From the IMG/VR virus record IMGVR_UViG_3300032268_000817, positions 1 through 38,422 of that record: 38,422 nucleotides of DNA; one strand, 5' to 3'. The notes under the pieces were generated by a model. That model searched no databases, was not told where the DNA came from, and saw only the letters and a program-made list of their open reading frames with translations. A program made the translations under genes and the position numbers. Positions 31,813 through 38,422 of the stretch are shown piece by piece (within the stretch, counting starts at the first letter, position 1; each line of letters starts with the position of its first letter). Source of the DNA: a virus.

Positions 31813-32193
31813 TTAAAATTTTGAATTAATAATAACGCTAACCATGCTTTTGTCACCATTTATATTGTATCCAGGTTTCATTTCTGTAAAATTTTCTCCT
31901 GTTGGCTTCAAAGATAGAATTTTATCCAGTCTGAAAAGTCTCCAACCAGGTAATGGTTGCTCACCTTTGTAGGCTGTGTGAGAAGAACCTTCGTTATCCC
32001 ACGCCCTTACAACTTTATTTCCCGCTTTACTAACCCCCAAACAGACAGGTTCAATATCTCTTAAACCACGTCCACCTGGTTCATCACCATCATAGTATAT
32101 AACGCACTTCTTTTTGTTCTTGATACAATCAACAACATCATCTATCGATGCAAGTTCGCAAATTAAACCTTTGAGTGATTCTTGGAGTTTCAT
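31813..32193 (-). CDS. Stand-alone WYL-like domain protein
   Basis: 126 residues. KKCVIYYDGDEPGGRGLRDIEPVCLGVSKAGNKVVRAW then PGWRLFRLDKILSLKPTG follows the pattern of WYL-type SH3-like domains (R-x-IEP-x-x-LG, WR-x-FRLDKI). In bacteria these sense ligands in transcription regulators; here no DNA-binding domain is attached. The gene starts where the 100-aa gene upstream stops (one shared base) and is within the late-type operon. A virion or regulatory role are both possible. Confidence 0.7.
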   Translation of the reverse strand: MKLQESLKGLICELASIDDVVDCIKNKKKCVIYYDGDEPGGRGLRDIEPVCLGVSKAGNKVVRAWDNEGSSHTAYKGEQPLPGWRLFRLDKILSLKPTGENFTEMKPGYNINGDKSMVSVIINSKF

Positions 32194-32495
32194 TAAGATA
32201 TAGGAAAATTAGGGTAAGGTTTAGAAGAGTTAAATTTGTTTATTTTGATTTCATTTTTTCTTTCTATCACATCATCAATAGTTCCAGCAGCTGAATTGTA
32301 AACATCCAAGAATACACCAGTTCCTCTACCGAGTCTGTCCCCGTCAGCTAAAGCATCTTCGTTCGTTGATGAATATGGATTACCTGCTGCGTTGTAATCG
32401 TTTCTTGGAATTAGTTTTGCTCTTTCAGCGTCTGCAAAGGCAGTAAGTGCGTTCGGAACGTTTTGTGATAAGTCGACTGTAATTTCGTTCGCCAT
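32193..32495 (-). CDS. Hypothetical protein, possible small virion protein
   Basis: 100 residues, not recognised. Begins ANEITVDLSQNVPNALTAFADAER, followed by a Gly/Asn/Asp-rich turn-rich section (AAGNPYSSTNEDALADGDRL) and FLDVYNSAAGTIDDVIERK. Sits four bases after the gene upstream. Composition and context are those of a small structural protein, but this is only a guess. Confidence 0.65.
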   Translation of the reverse strand: MANEITVDLSQNVPNALTAFADAERAKLIPRNDYNAAGNPYSSTNEDALADGDRLGRGTGVFLDVYNSAAGTIDDVIERKNEIKINKFNSSKPYPNFPIS

Positions 32496-32499
32496 ATTT

Positions 32500-32967
32500 T
32501 TATAATTTTGAAATTATTTCGTTTATTCTTTTAAGGCTTTCAGTAACCGCAGCATCATATTTTTGCATTGTCGATGCGTGTTTTTGAGAAGGTCTAACAT
32601 TGGTGAAATCTTTCTTCTCATGTGGTTTAATAAACTGATTGGTCATACCAGTTTCTTTTTTATTATCTTTTGTAACCTTTAAAGTTTCTCTCATTTTCCT
32701 TAATTCGTTGTTCACCCAATTTTTCATTTGAACTCCACCATTAAGAACGAATGAACCTTCTTTATGATTACCTTTAAAATTATCAAAAAAGTTTTTGATT
32801 CTTTTCAGTTGTTTATAACTGATGAATTTTTTTCCTTGAAGTTCTTGGTTTCTTTTGTAACCTTCACTATCCTTATCGACATCACCAACCTTACTTAGAG
32901 AAACCCTCATGTGTTCTCTCATGTTTCTTGGAAATTCAATTTCTTTATCGTATAAACTTTTATTCAC
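32500..32967 (-). CDS. Basic hypothetical protein
   Basis: 155 residues, strongly basic, helical. Segments such as GKKFISYKQLKRIKNFFDNF and KNWVNNELRKMRETLKVTK look like nucleic-acid or core-binding helices. The C-terminus SLKRINEIISKL includes an I-N-E. Overlaps the upstream gene by eight bases. Possible internal head protein; no family recognised. Confidence 0.68.
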   Translation of the reverse strand: MNKSLYDKEIEFPRNMREHMRVSLSKVGDVDKDSEGYKRNQELQGKKFISYKQLKRIKNFFDNFKGNHKEGSFVLNGGVQMKNWVNNELRKMRETLKVTKDNKKETGMTNQFIKPHEKKDFTNVRPSQKHASTMQKYDAAVTESLKRINEIISKL

Positions 32968-33778
32968 TTGATAACATTTTAATTAAATCTTTTTTAGAAA
33001 AACCTTGTTTCTCCATTTGTTTTATTAAAGATTTCATATTCTTTTTTAAAAATGAAGGAATTTCTTCATCATTTTTCTTTTTAGTGACTTCAGAGTTGTT
33101 TGAATTTTTCTTACCCATCAAAATATCTTCAACTACCTTAATCATTTTTTGTTTTTGAATTTCAGATAAAGTTGCTCTTGTTACAAAATTCTTGTCTTTT
33201 TTGAATTTTGAATTTTCATCTTTTTTTCCTGATGGGTCTTTACCTTGTTCTAAAGTTCTTTCCCAAGCATCTGGTTCAGCCATTTTTAATTCGTCTCTAA
33301 AATATTCAAAAGTTTCTTGACCATTCATATCTTTTGTTTCCTCAAATCCAAAAGCACCCGACATATCTTCTTCTTTAACTTCGTCAACAGATTCACCGTA
33401 ATAAGTTCTGTAACCACGAGAAATTGGGTCGTTTGTAATTCTTGCTGCGGCAACTGTTTGGTCCATAGTTTTTTTCGGATGTAATTTTGGGTCTAATATT
33501 GGAATTTTAGAATTTGAAAATGCTCCGTCTATGTTAACCAATTCTTCTAACTCACCTGTAATTTCTTTCGATGATTTTTTCTTTTTTGATTTGGCACATT
33601 TATTCAAATATTTTTTGATTACCTCAACTTTGTCTTTTGGTATTTTCATCATTACATCTTTTTTTCTTGCTTCAGTTAAAGTTTCTTCTACAGAATAGTA
33701 TAATGAATAATCATTTCCCTTATCTCTAAGGAAAAAATAATATGGCGATGAATAAAATTCTTTGTCTATAGTAATCAT
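32960..33778 (-). CDS. Lys-rich hypothetical protein
   Basis: 272 residues, very rich in Lys, Glu and Asp. An N-terminal part (MITIDKEFYSSPYYFFLRDK) followed by a Lys run near 60-70 (CAKSKKKKSSKE), a region with AAARITNDPISRGYRTYYGES, and a helical C-terminus. No family recognised. First gene of the minus-strand late-type operon; the TATTTATA motif lies 16 nt before its ATG. Confidence 0.7.
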   Translation of the reverse strand: MITIDKEFYSSPYYFFLRDKGNDYSLYYSVEETLTEARKKDVMMKIPKDKVEVIKKYLNKCAKSKKKKSSKEITGELEELVNIDGAFSNSKIPILDPKLHPKKTMDQTVAAARITNDPISRGYRTYYGESVDEVKEEDMSGAFGFEETKDMNGQETFEYFRDELKMAEPDAWERTLEQGKDPSGKKDENSKFKKDKNFVTRATLSEIQKQKMIKVVEDILMGKKNSNNSEVTKKKNDEEIPSFLKKNMKSLIKQMEKQGFSKKDLIKMLSSE

Positions 33779-33794
33779 CTGTTTCTTTTTAATC

Positions 33795-33802
33795 TATAAA
33801 TA
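33795..33802 (-). promoter_or_regulatory. Late-type motif TATTTATA (minus strand)
   Basis: Exact octamer on the minus strand, 16 nt before the ATG at 33778. It lies back to back with a plus-strand copy at 33816 in the 53-base divergent gap. Confidence 0.57.
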
Positions 33803-33815
33803 CTAAGAGATAAGG

Positions 33816-33823
33816 TATTTATC
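33816..33823 (+). promoter_or_regulatory. Late-type motif variant TATTTATC
   Basis: TATTTATC, 8 nt before the fibre gene ATG at 33832. Seven of eight bases match. Confidence 0.47.
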
Positions 33824-33831
33824 ATTAGTTT

Positions 33832-36741
33832 ATGTCATATCAGAATATTAATCAATACAATTATAGAAGGTGGGCGTTAATTCCATTCAATGAAATCACC
33901 GACATTTGCCTTGCATCAGATGAAAAAGACTATGACCAAGAGGTAGTTTTTTCTCCTTTGTTGATTGGTGAAAATGATGGGAATCGTATGCCGTTTAAGT
34001 TTGATATCAATCATTCGGCAACAACTTTATGTCAATCGGCAACATGTTCTTTTGATAATCAAACAATTGTTTCTGAAAACTATTGGAACCCAACTGATAC
34101 TGACCCGAACTTTTGTCCTATAATCACTGACTTATGTGATGTTGGTTTAACAGGTATAGATAATGGACTTGTTAAAAAAATGTCTGGTGAAACAATTCAA
34201 ATTAATACGGGTTTATATTCAAGTATCTCAGACAAATATAGTAGATACAAATATGATAGGAGAATGAAAATGCACCCTATCACAGGTTTTACCACAACCG
34301 CAAATAGACTTTGGAATGATAACTCATATTCATATGACTTGTCTTATTCAAATGAAAATAATAGTGTAGGATGGTTTGCAAAATTAAATGGTGGATTCTT
34401 TCAAGGATTTTATAAAATAGCCGGATATGATTACCAAGTTTTTCCTGAAAGAGTTAATTTGGGATGGACAAGTGAATTCTTGTTAAGATACAGATGGACT
34501 GGTGATACTTCTGTTGGTTTAAATAACAGATACCCTGATAATAAAGGAACATTCTTTTTCATGGGTGCGAGAGCTGAAAATAAATTCTACCACTATGCTG
34601 AAGGAAGTCCACCTCAAGATACAGGATATACAAGAGTAACATCAGGTTTGACCTGTATGCATACTTGTGGTTGCACAAGTAGTGCTAACACAGCCTCGAC
34701 TTGTTATTCTGTTTACCAATTATCAGGAATTACAAATACAACTTGTGGATGTGGATGTCCATGTAGTTGCACAACATCAGCTCAATTTCCTGAGAAAGAC
34801 CCATTGTATGATGGCGTTTCGAACGGATTATCTCTGAGGTTGAGTGGTGATAGTGGTAACCCGAGATTATGTATTAAGACATATAGGATTACAGGTGGTT
34901 GCGAATCTACAGGAACTTGTTTGACAGGATTGACATATGTCACTGGAACTTCAGTAACTGAATGGTGCTCTACGAGAGGTATCTTTGATGACTGTAGAAA
35001 TACAACATATATCAATGTTGAACACTGGGTTCAAATCGATGCCGTGTTCCAACGTAATGAATATTTTTCAGGATGTGACCTTTGGGATAAAGGTGGTCTT
35101 GGATTAATTGTGTCGGATGAATATACCGCTACAACAGCCAATAACAGTGTAAGTTTAATTAAACCTCCAATAACCCACGCAGATGTTTATGACCCTGAAA
35201 CAACTGAGGTGGTTACATTCACAGATATTTGGATGGAGGAGAAAAATTACAGATTGGGTAAGTTGAAACTATTCGTGAATGGAAGACTGTTCATGGTTGT
35301 TGAAAACTTCGAAGAAATTATTCCACACTTAGTTAACGTTGAAAAGGAAAAACAAATTGGTGTTGGTTATAACATTTCTTTAGGTGGGGGAACACAAGGT
35401 CTCAAGGATAACTTAACATTTTCAGGAACTTGTCCCGCAACGGTTGATGAAATAGTTTATCAACAAGACCCTGAATGTTTAACAACACATGACTTAGATA
35501 ATACAATTTACTCAGGATTAACAACTCATATCAGACTTGAGGAAATTTTCGGTGGAAGTATGATAGGAGATATCAGTGCATTTAGAATGTATACTGAGCC
35601 CCTCAACGCTAGCCAAATCGCACATAACTTCAGAGTCTTAAAGGCAAGATATGATTTGTTAGACCCTAATTGTCCTAACTGTAGAATCATTGTTCCTGAT
35701 AATGATTTGACATACTTAGCATTCCCTTGCAACGATTTATATTATGAGTCATACGATTGTCCAACACCTACACCAACAGTAACTCCAACGGTAACTCCAA
35801 CCATTACACTTACACCAACAGTTAGTCCTACCTCTACGGTAACACCAACAGTTAGTCCTACCTCTACGGTAACACCTACTATTACTTTAACATCATCAAT
35901 AACTCCGACAGTTACTGAAACACCAACTAATACTCCAACTCCGAGTATAACTCAGACACAGACTTCAACAATTACACCAACAGAAACACCAACAGAAACA
36001 CCAACGACCACACCTACGGAAACTCCAACTCAAACACCAACCATAACTCCTACTGTTACTACAACAGAAACTATAACACCAACGCCAACTCAAACAGAGA
36101 CTCCCACTGAAACCCCAACGAACACACCTACTTTAACTCAAACGCCAACTCCAACTAACGCAAGATTTTCGTTCTTATGTTGCACTGGCACAACGGCTGT
36201 TGAAGCTTGCTCTTGTTCTTCAGAAACTGTAACAATATGGGGTAATTATTCTAATTTTGATGAGAATGATTTATTTTATAATAACGCAACAGGTGAAGTT
36301 ACTATTGATATGTCAGGATTTTATGTTTTTGGTTCAATTAGCATAGAATTGGATTCCAATGGTATTATTGTTGGGTCATACAATTTATGTCCAACGGTTA
36401 CTCCAACAATCACTCCAACAATATCATTAACACCTACTAATACGCCAACACCAGGACTTAGTCCATCACCGACTCCTACTGTTACTGAAACCCCAACTAA
36501 TACACCAACAGAGACTCCAACAATGACACCTACCGAAACTCCAACAAATACTCCTACAAATACTCCAACGAATACAGAAACACCAACAGTAACACCTACC
36601 AATACAGAAACGCCAACAAATACGCCAACAAATACACCAACTCCTACGGTAACTCCGTCTGAACCATACTTCTTATTATTTGAAGATGATTCAGTTGCTA
36701 CCGCAGAAAATAACGATAATATTGAAATAGATATAACATAA
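33832..36741 (+). CDS. Large fibre/adhesin protein with LamG-like region and Thr-Pro tracts
   Basis: 969 residues, probably a tail fibre or head-surface adhesin. N-terminal and central regions (1 to about 640) are beta-rich; residues about 465-620 ([17 protein letters not shown], then [25 protein letters not shown]) fit a concanavalin/LamG-like lectin fold. Residues about 274-320 contain nine cysteines in two clusters. Two mucin-like TPT tracts follow (644-776 and 854-943), separated by a small beta domain (777-853) that ends in LCP; each tract begins right after a Cys-Pro. The last 26 residues are acidic. Transcribed from the divergent gap with a late-type motif. Host target unknown. Confidence 0.83.
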   Translation: MSYQNINQYNYRRWALIPFNEITDICLASDEKDYDQEVVFSPLLIGENDGNRMPFKFDINHSATTLCQSATCSFDNQTIVSENYWNPTDTDPNFCPIITDLCDVGLTGIDNGLVKKMSGETIQINTGLYSSISDKYSRYKYDRRMKMHPITGFTTTANRLWNDNSYSYDLSYSNENNSVGWFAKLNGGFFQGFYKIAGYDYQVFPERVNLGWTSEFLLRYRWTGDTSVGLNNRYPDNKGTFFFMGARAENKFYHYAEGSPPQDTGYTRVTSGLTCMHTCGCTSSANTASTCYSVYQLSGITNTTCGCGCPCSCTTSAQFPEKDPLYDGVSNGLSLRLSGDSGNPRLCIKTYRITGGCESTGTCLTGLTYVTGTSVTEWCSTRGIFDDCRNTTYINVEHWVQIDAVFQRNEYFSGCDLWDKGGLGLIVSDEYTATTANNSVSLIKPPITHADVYDPETTEVVTFTDIWMEEKNYRLGKLKLFVNGRLFMVVENFEEIIPHLVNVEKEKQIGVGYNISLGGGTQGLKDNLTFSGTCPATVDEIVYQQDPECLTTHDLDNTIYSGLTTHIRLEEIFGGSMIGDISAFRMYTEPLNASQIAHNFRVLKARYDLLDPNCPNCRIIVPDNDLTYLAFPCNDLYYESYDCPTPTPTVTPTVTPTITLTPTVSPTSTVTPTVSPTSTVTPTITLTSSITPTVTETPTNTPTPSITQTQTSTITPTETPTETPTTTPTETPTQTPTITPTVTTTETITPTPTQTETPTETPTNTPTLTQTPTPTNARFSFLCCTGTTAVEACSCSSETVTIWGNYSNFDENDLFYNNATGEVTIDMSGFYVFGSISIELDSNGIIVGSYNLCPTVTPTITPTISLTPTNTPTPGLSPSPTPTVTETPTNTPTETPTMTPTETPTNTPTNTPTNTETPTVTPTNTETPTNTPTNTPTPTVTPSEPYFLLFEDDSVATAENNDNIEIDIT
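35761..36159 (+). repeat. Thr-Pro repeat tract 1
   Basis: Degenerate repeat coding for T-P-T-x units (residues 644-776 of the fibre). It includes a perfect 30-bp tandem duplication, 35812-35841 and 35842-35871, a sign of recent slippage or recombination. Confidence 0.85.
36391..36660 (+). repeat. Thr-Pro repeat tract 2
   Basis: Second T-P-T-x repeat tract (residues 854-943), rich in TPTNTPT and TPTETPT units, after the small beta domain. Confidence 0.85.
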
Positions 36742-36754
36742 AAAATAGATTAAA

Positions 36755-37348
36755 ATGGCAAATACAAAAATCAGTGCATTACCACTATACACAGGAGACA
36801 CCACGGGTGTTTACCTTGTCATGGATAATAGTGGTCTAACCGAAACCTTCAAAGTTTTAAAAGAAACATTAATAGGTTCTTCAGGAACAAGTGGTTCATC
36901 AGGAACTAGCGGAAGCTCAGGTTCTTCAGGAACATCAGGTTCTTCGGGTAGTTCTGGTACAAGTGGAATTTCAGGTTTGTCTGGTACAACAGGTAGTTGG
37001 ACGGTGACTCCAGGGACTAATAACTACAGTTTTACAGTTGCTATTAATAACACATATAACTTATGGGTTCTTGGAAACATACCAAGTGGTATAATAGTTT
37101 ATAATGCTACCGTAAGCGTAACTAATAATAATGTACCTGTAATTGGTGTTCAGTATGCATGGAATTATACTGGAGCGGGTAGTCCAATATTGTTAACAAG
37201 TATACCTGCACAGATTATAGGAACCGCAGGTGCAATATCCACCGCTTCACCTGCTGTAGGTACATCAACAAATACATTTGTATTTGGTATTGAAAACAAT
37301 ACAGGTTCAAATGTTACGGTTAATTATGGATATTTGAAAATAAGTTAA
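36755..37348 (+). CDS. Collagen-like fibre protein
   Basis: 197 residues. N-terminus ANTKISALPLYTGDTTGVYLVMDNSG (2-27) is a frequent start of phage fibre and appendage proteins in this group. Then thirteen Gly-X-Y triplets (41-80), mostly GSS and GTS, likely a trimeric collagen-like stalk, and a beta-rich C-terminal head (about 83-197, FTVAINNTYNLWVLGNIPSG and onward). Gly-Ser-Ser triplets without proline are unusual but known in phages. 13 bases after the big fibre gene, so co-transcribed. Confidence 0.85.
   Translation: MANTKISALPLYTGDTTGVYLVMDNSGLTETFKVLKETLIGSSGTSGSSGTSGSSGSSGTSGSSGSSGTSGISGLSGTTGSWTVTPGTNNYSFTVAINNTYNLWVLGNIPSGIIVYNATVSVTNNNVPVIGVQYAWNYTGAGSPILLTSIPAQIIGTAGAISTASPAVGTSTNTFVFGIENNTGSNVTVNYGYLKIS
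36875..36994 (+). repeat. Gly-X-Y collagen-like coding repeat
   Basis: 9-bp-period repeat encoding thirteen G-S/T-S-type triplets (residues 41-80), prone to length change by slippage. Confidence 0.85.
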
Positions 37349-37349
37349 A

Positions 37350-37910
37350 ATGTATACAACAGACTGCAATTATTTCAACATAACAAACTACAATAATGTC
37401 CAAGAAGGATATTATAGGTGGACAGGGTGCACAGGTATCGTAAGTGTTTCACCAATCAATACGTTGGACTCAACATACCTTTGTGCTAAAAATGTTACAG
37501 TCGAACAATATGGTGCACCCCTTACAATTGTTTTTGCGGGATTATGTCCATCGAATACACCAACACCAACAATGACACCGACAATCACTCCAACACCTGT
37601 CACACAAACTCCAACACCTACACCAACGATTACACCAACAATTACCCAAACATTTATCCCGAGTTACAACTTATGGTCTTCAGGATATTTTGAAGATGCT
37701 TGTAATTTAGTTAACATACCTCAACCAGCTAACGTTACAATCTATAGCACAATTCCTTTCACTTCATTAGTTGAAGGTGATTTTGTTTATGGAAACCCTG
37801 CTCAAACAATTCCACCTGATTCACCAGCAAATATTATATCAGATGGTGCTGTTTGGATTCAAATAAACATATTTAATGGTCAGGTCCTTGACGTTGGTAT
37901 TTGTAATTAA
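37350..37910 (+). CDS. Small modular fibre protein with Thr-Pro linker
   Basis: 186 residues. N-terminal beta module (1-66) ending in GLCP, a TPT linker (67-101, coding 37548-37652), and a C-terminal beta module (about 104-186) ending in VGICN. Same build as the C-terminal half of the 969-aa protein: module, Cys-Pro, TPT tract, module. It starts one base after the collagen-like gene. Likely virion surface. Confidence 0.8.
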   Translation: MYTTDCNYFNITNYNNVQEGYYRWTGCTGIVSVSPINTLDSTYLCAKNVTVEQYGAPLTIVFAGLCPSNTPTPTMTPTITPTPVTQTPTPTPTITPTITQTFIPSYNLWSSGYFEDACNLVNIPQPANVTIYSTIPFTSLVEGDFVYGNPAQTIPPDSPANIISDGAVWIQINIFNGQVLDVGICN

Positions 37911-37925
37911 AACAAAAGATTTAAG

Positions 37926-37933
37926 TATTTATA
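37926..37933 (+). promoter_or_regulatory. Late-type motif TATTTATA, 3 nt from start codon
   Basis: Exact octamer with only GAC between it and the ATG at 37937, the same spacing as the copy at 18281-18288. Confidence 0.52.
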
Positions 37934-37936
37934 GAC

Positions 37937-38380
37937 ATGGCAGTATGTGGTGTAACAATTTTTAGTGAAAATTTAAGTGGTCTTACGGCAAACGTAACGT
38001 TTTACCCATGCTCAGGAGGAACCATATCTTTAGGTGACCAAGTGTTCCCATTCAACTATGTTGATGATTATTATTTTGGTCAGTTTGATTGTTATGTTCC
38101 CCTATATGATTACAACTACATATTAGAAATTCCTTGTCCATCACCAACATACGAATTAATTCCTACAGGTGAATTATTATATGACATAATTCCTTTGGAT
38201 AATTTGTCTGCATTAGACATACCTAATGGTGAATTATTGTATGAAACAATTCCTTTGGATAATTTGTCGGCATTAGACATACCTAATGGTGAATTATTGT
38301 ATGAAACAATTCCTTTGGATAATTTGTCGGCATTAGACATACCTAATGGTGATTTATTATACGCCATAATTCAAAATTAA
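37937..38380 (+). CDS. Small beta-module protein with 20-residue tandem repeats
   Basis: 147 residues. Beta module with four cysteines (1-67) ending in IPCP, the same boundary as the TPT-linked modules. Instead of a TPT tract it is followed by a 20-residue repeat, units at 75-94, 95-114, 115-134 and a partial at 135-147 (core IPNGELLYETIPLDNLSALD-like). Probably a surface or fibre protein. Whether the repeat is a stalk or a binding array is not clear. Confidence 0.78.
   Translation: MAVCGVTIFSENLSGLTANVTFYPCSGGTISLGDQVFPFNYVDDYYFGQFDCYVPLYDYNYILEIPCPSPTYELIPTGELLYDIIPLDNLSALDIPNGELLYETIPLDNLSALDIPNGELLYETIPLDNLSALDIPNGDLLYAIIQN
38161..38372 (+). repeat. 60-bp tandem repeat
   Basis: Units 38161-38220, 38221-38280, 38281-38340 and a partial 38341-38372. 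The second and third units are identical over 60 bp; the first and last differ at several bases. Confidence 0.95.
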
Positions 38381-38413
38381 ATTTCAATAAATAAAAATTT
38401 CAATAAATCATAA

Positions 38414-38421
38414 TATTTATA
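38414..38421 (+). promoter_or_regulatory. Late-type motif TATTTATA at window end
   Basis: Exact octamer in the last bases of the window, after the final gene. Predicts a plus-strand gene starting just beyond the window. Confidence 0.45.
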
Positions 38422-38422
38422 A

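Noticed and set aside
36321-36602. Val/Gly-rich open frame opposite the second Thr-Pro tract
   Set aside because: The VGV repeat is merely the complement of the TPT repeat.
35761-36660. Direct repeats of the Thr-Pro tracts as a possible CRISPR array
   Set aside because: Period is short and irregular, there are no unique spacers and the frame is coding.
38116-38367. 83-codon open frame opposite the 60-bp repeat
   Set aside because: It stays open because the repeat keeps the antisense frame free of stops. It has no independent start signal or family, and the + frame starts in its own late-motif context.
1-38422. tRNA genes
   Set aside because: All gaps are under about 100 bases once the 56-aa gene is placed, and no cloverleaf was noticed by eye. 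A tRNAscan run would settle it.
1-38422. Insertion sequences, integrase or attachment sites
   Set aside because: No transposase- or integrase-like protein and no flanking inverted repeats were seen; gene order is compact and phage-like throughout.

Overview
The window looks like part of the genome of a tailed phage with a T4-type head module that infects a member of the Bacteroidota. It is AT-rich, almost fully coding, and both strands are used. The T4-type assignment rests on the large terminase, portal, prohead protease, acidic core/scaffold protein and gp23-type major capsid protein in T4 order, plus a gp55-like late sigma factor and an OB-fold baseplate hub/spike protein. The host assignment is an inference. 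It rests on a Bacteroidota-style ribosomal protein bS21 gene, A/T-rich start contexts without clear Shine-Dalgarno sequences, a DUF4494-like small protein, and at least one promoter of the TTG-N20-TAnnTTTG type.

Layout. 1-10.6 kb (mostly +): head genes, namely an acidic protein, terminase, portal, an unknown, prohead protease, small proteins, scaffold and major capsid. A bS21 gene lies on the opposite strand between the portal and protease genes. 10.6-12.0 kb: a small mixed-strand segment with a Cys-motif (DUF5872-like) protein. 12.0-18.3 kb (-): tail/baseplate genes. 18.3-31.1 kb (-): a long, tightly overlapping operon ending in the gp55-like sigma gene. It encodes seven glycosyltransferases, a GDP-mannose 3,5-epimerase-like enzyme, two methyltransferase-like proteins, PhoH, a degenerate HAD-like protein, dUTPase and a DnaQ-fold exonuclease. 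31.2-33.8 kb (-): small proteins under a late-type motif, probably virion or assembly proteins. 33.8-38.4 kb (+): fibre/adhesin proteins with a LamG-like region, Thr-Pro mucin-like tracts, a collagen-like Gly-X-Y stretch and a 60-bp tandem repeat.

How the parts may fit. An octamer TATTTATA (or a one-base variant) lies 3-28 nt before the start codon of most apparent late units on both strands, always in the same orientation as the gene. It is the reverse complement of the T4 late promoter TATAAATA and could be the box read by the gp55-like sigma. The sigma gene ends five bases before one copy. Five proteins share a short helix ending in L-x-E, the recognition pattern of T4-type prohead proteases, and the capsid protein has a well-placed I-N-E site. 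This suggests a shared prohead-targeting/cleavage peptide. The sugar genes could decorate either the Thr-rich fibres or the host surface. Tail sheath and tube genes, which sit between terminase and portal in T4, are absent from that position.
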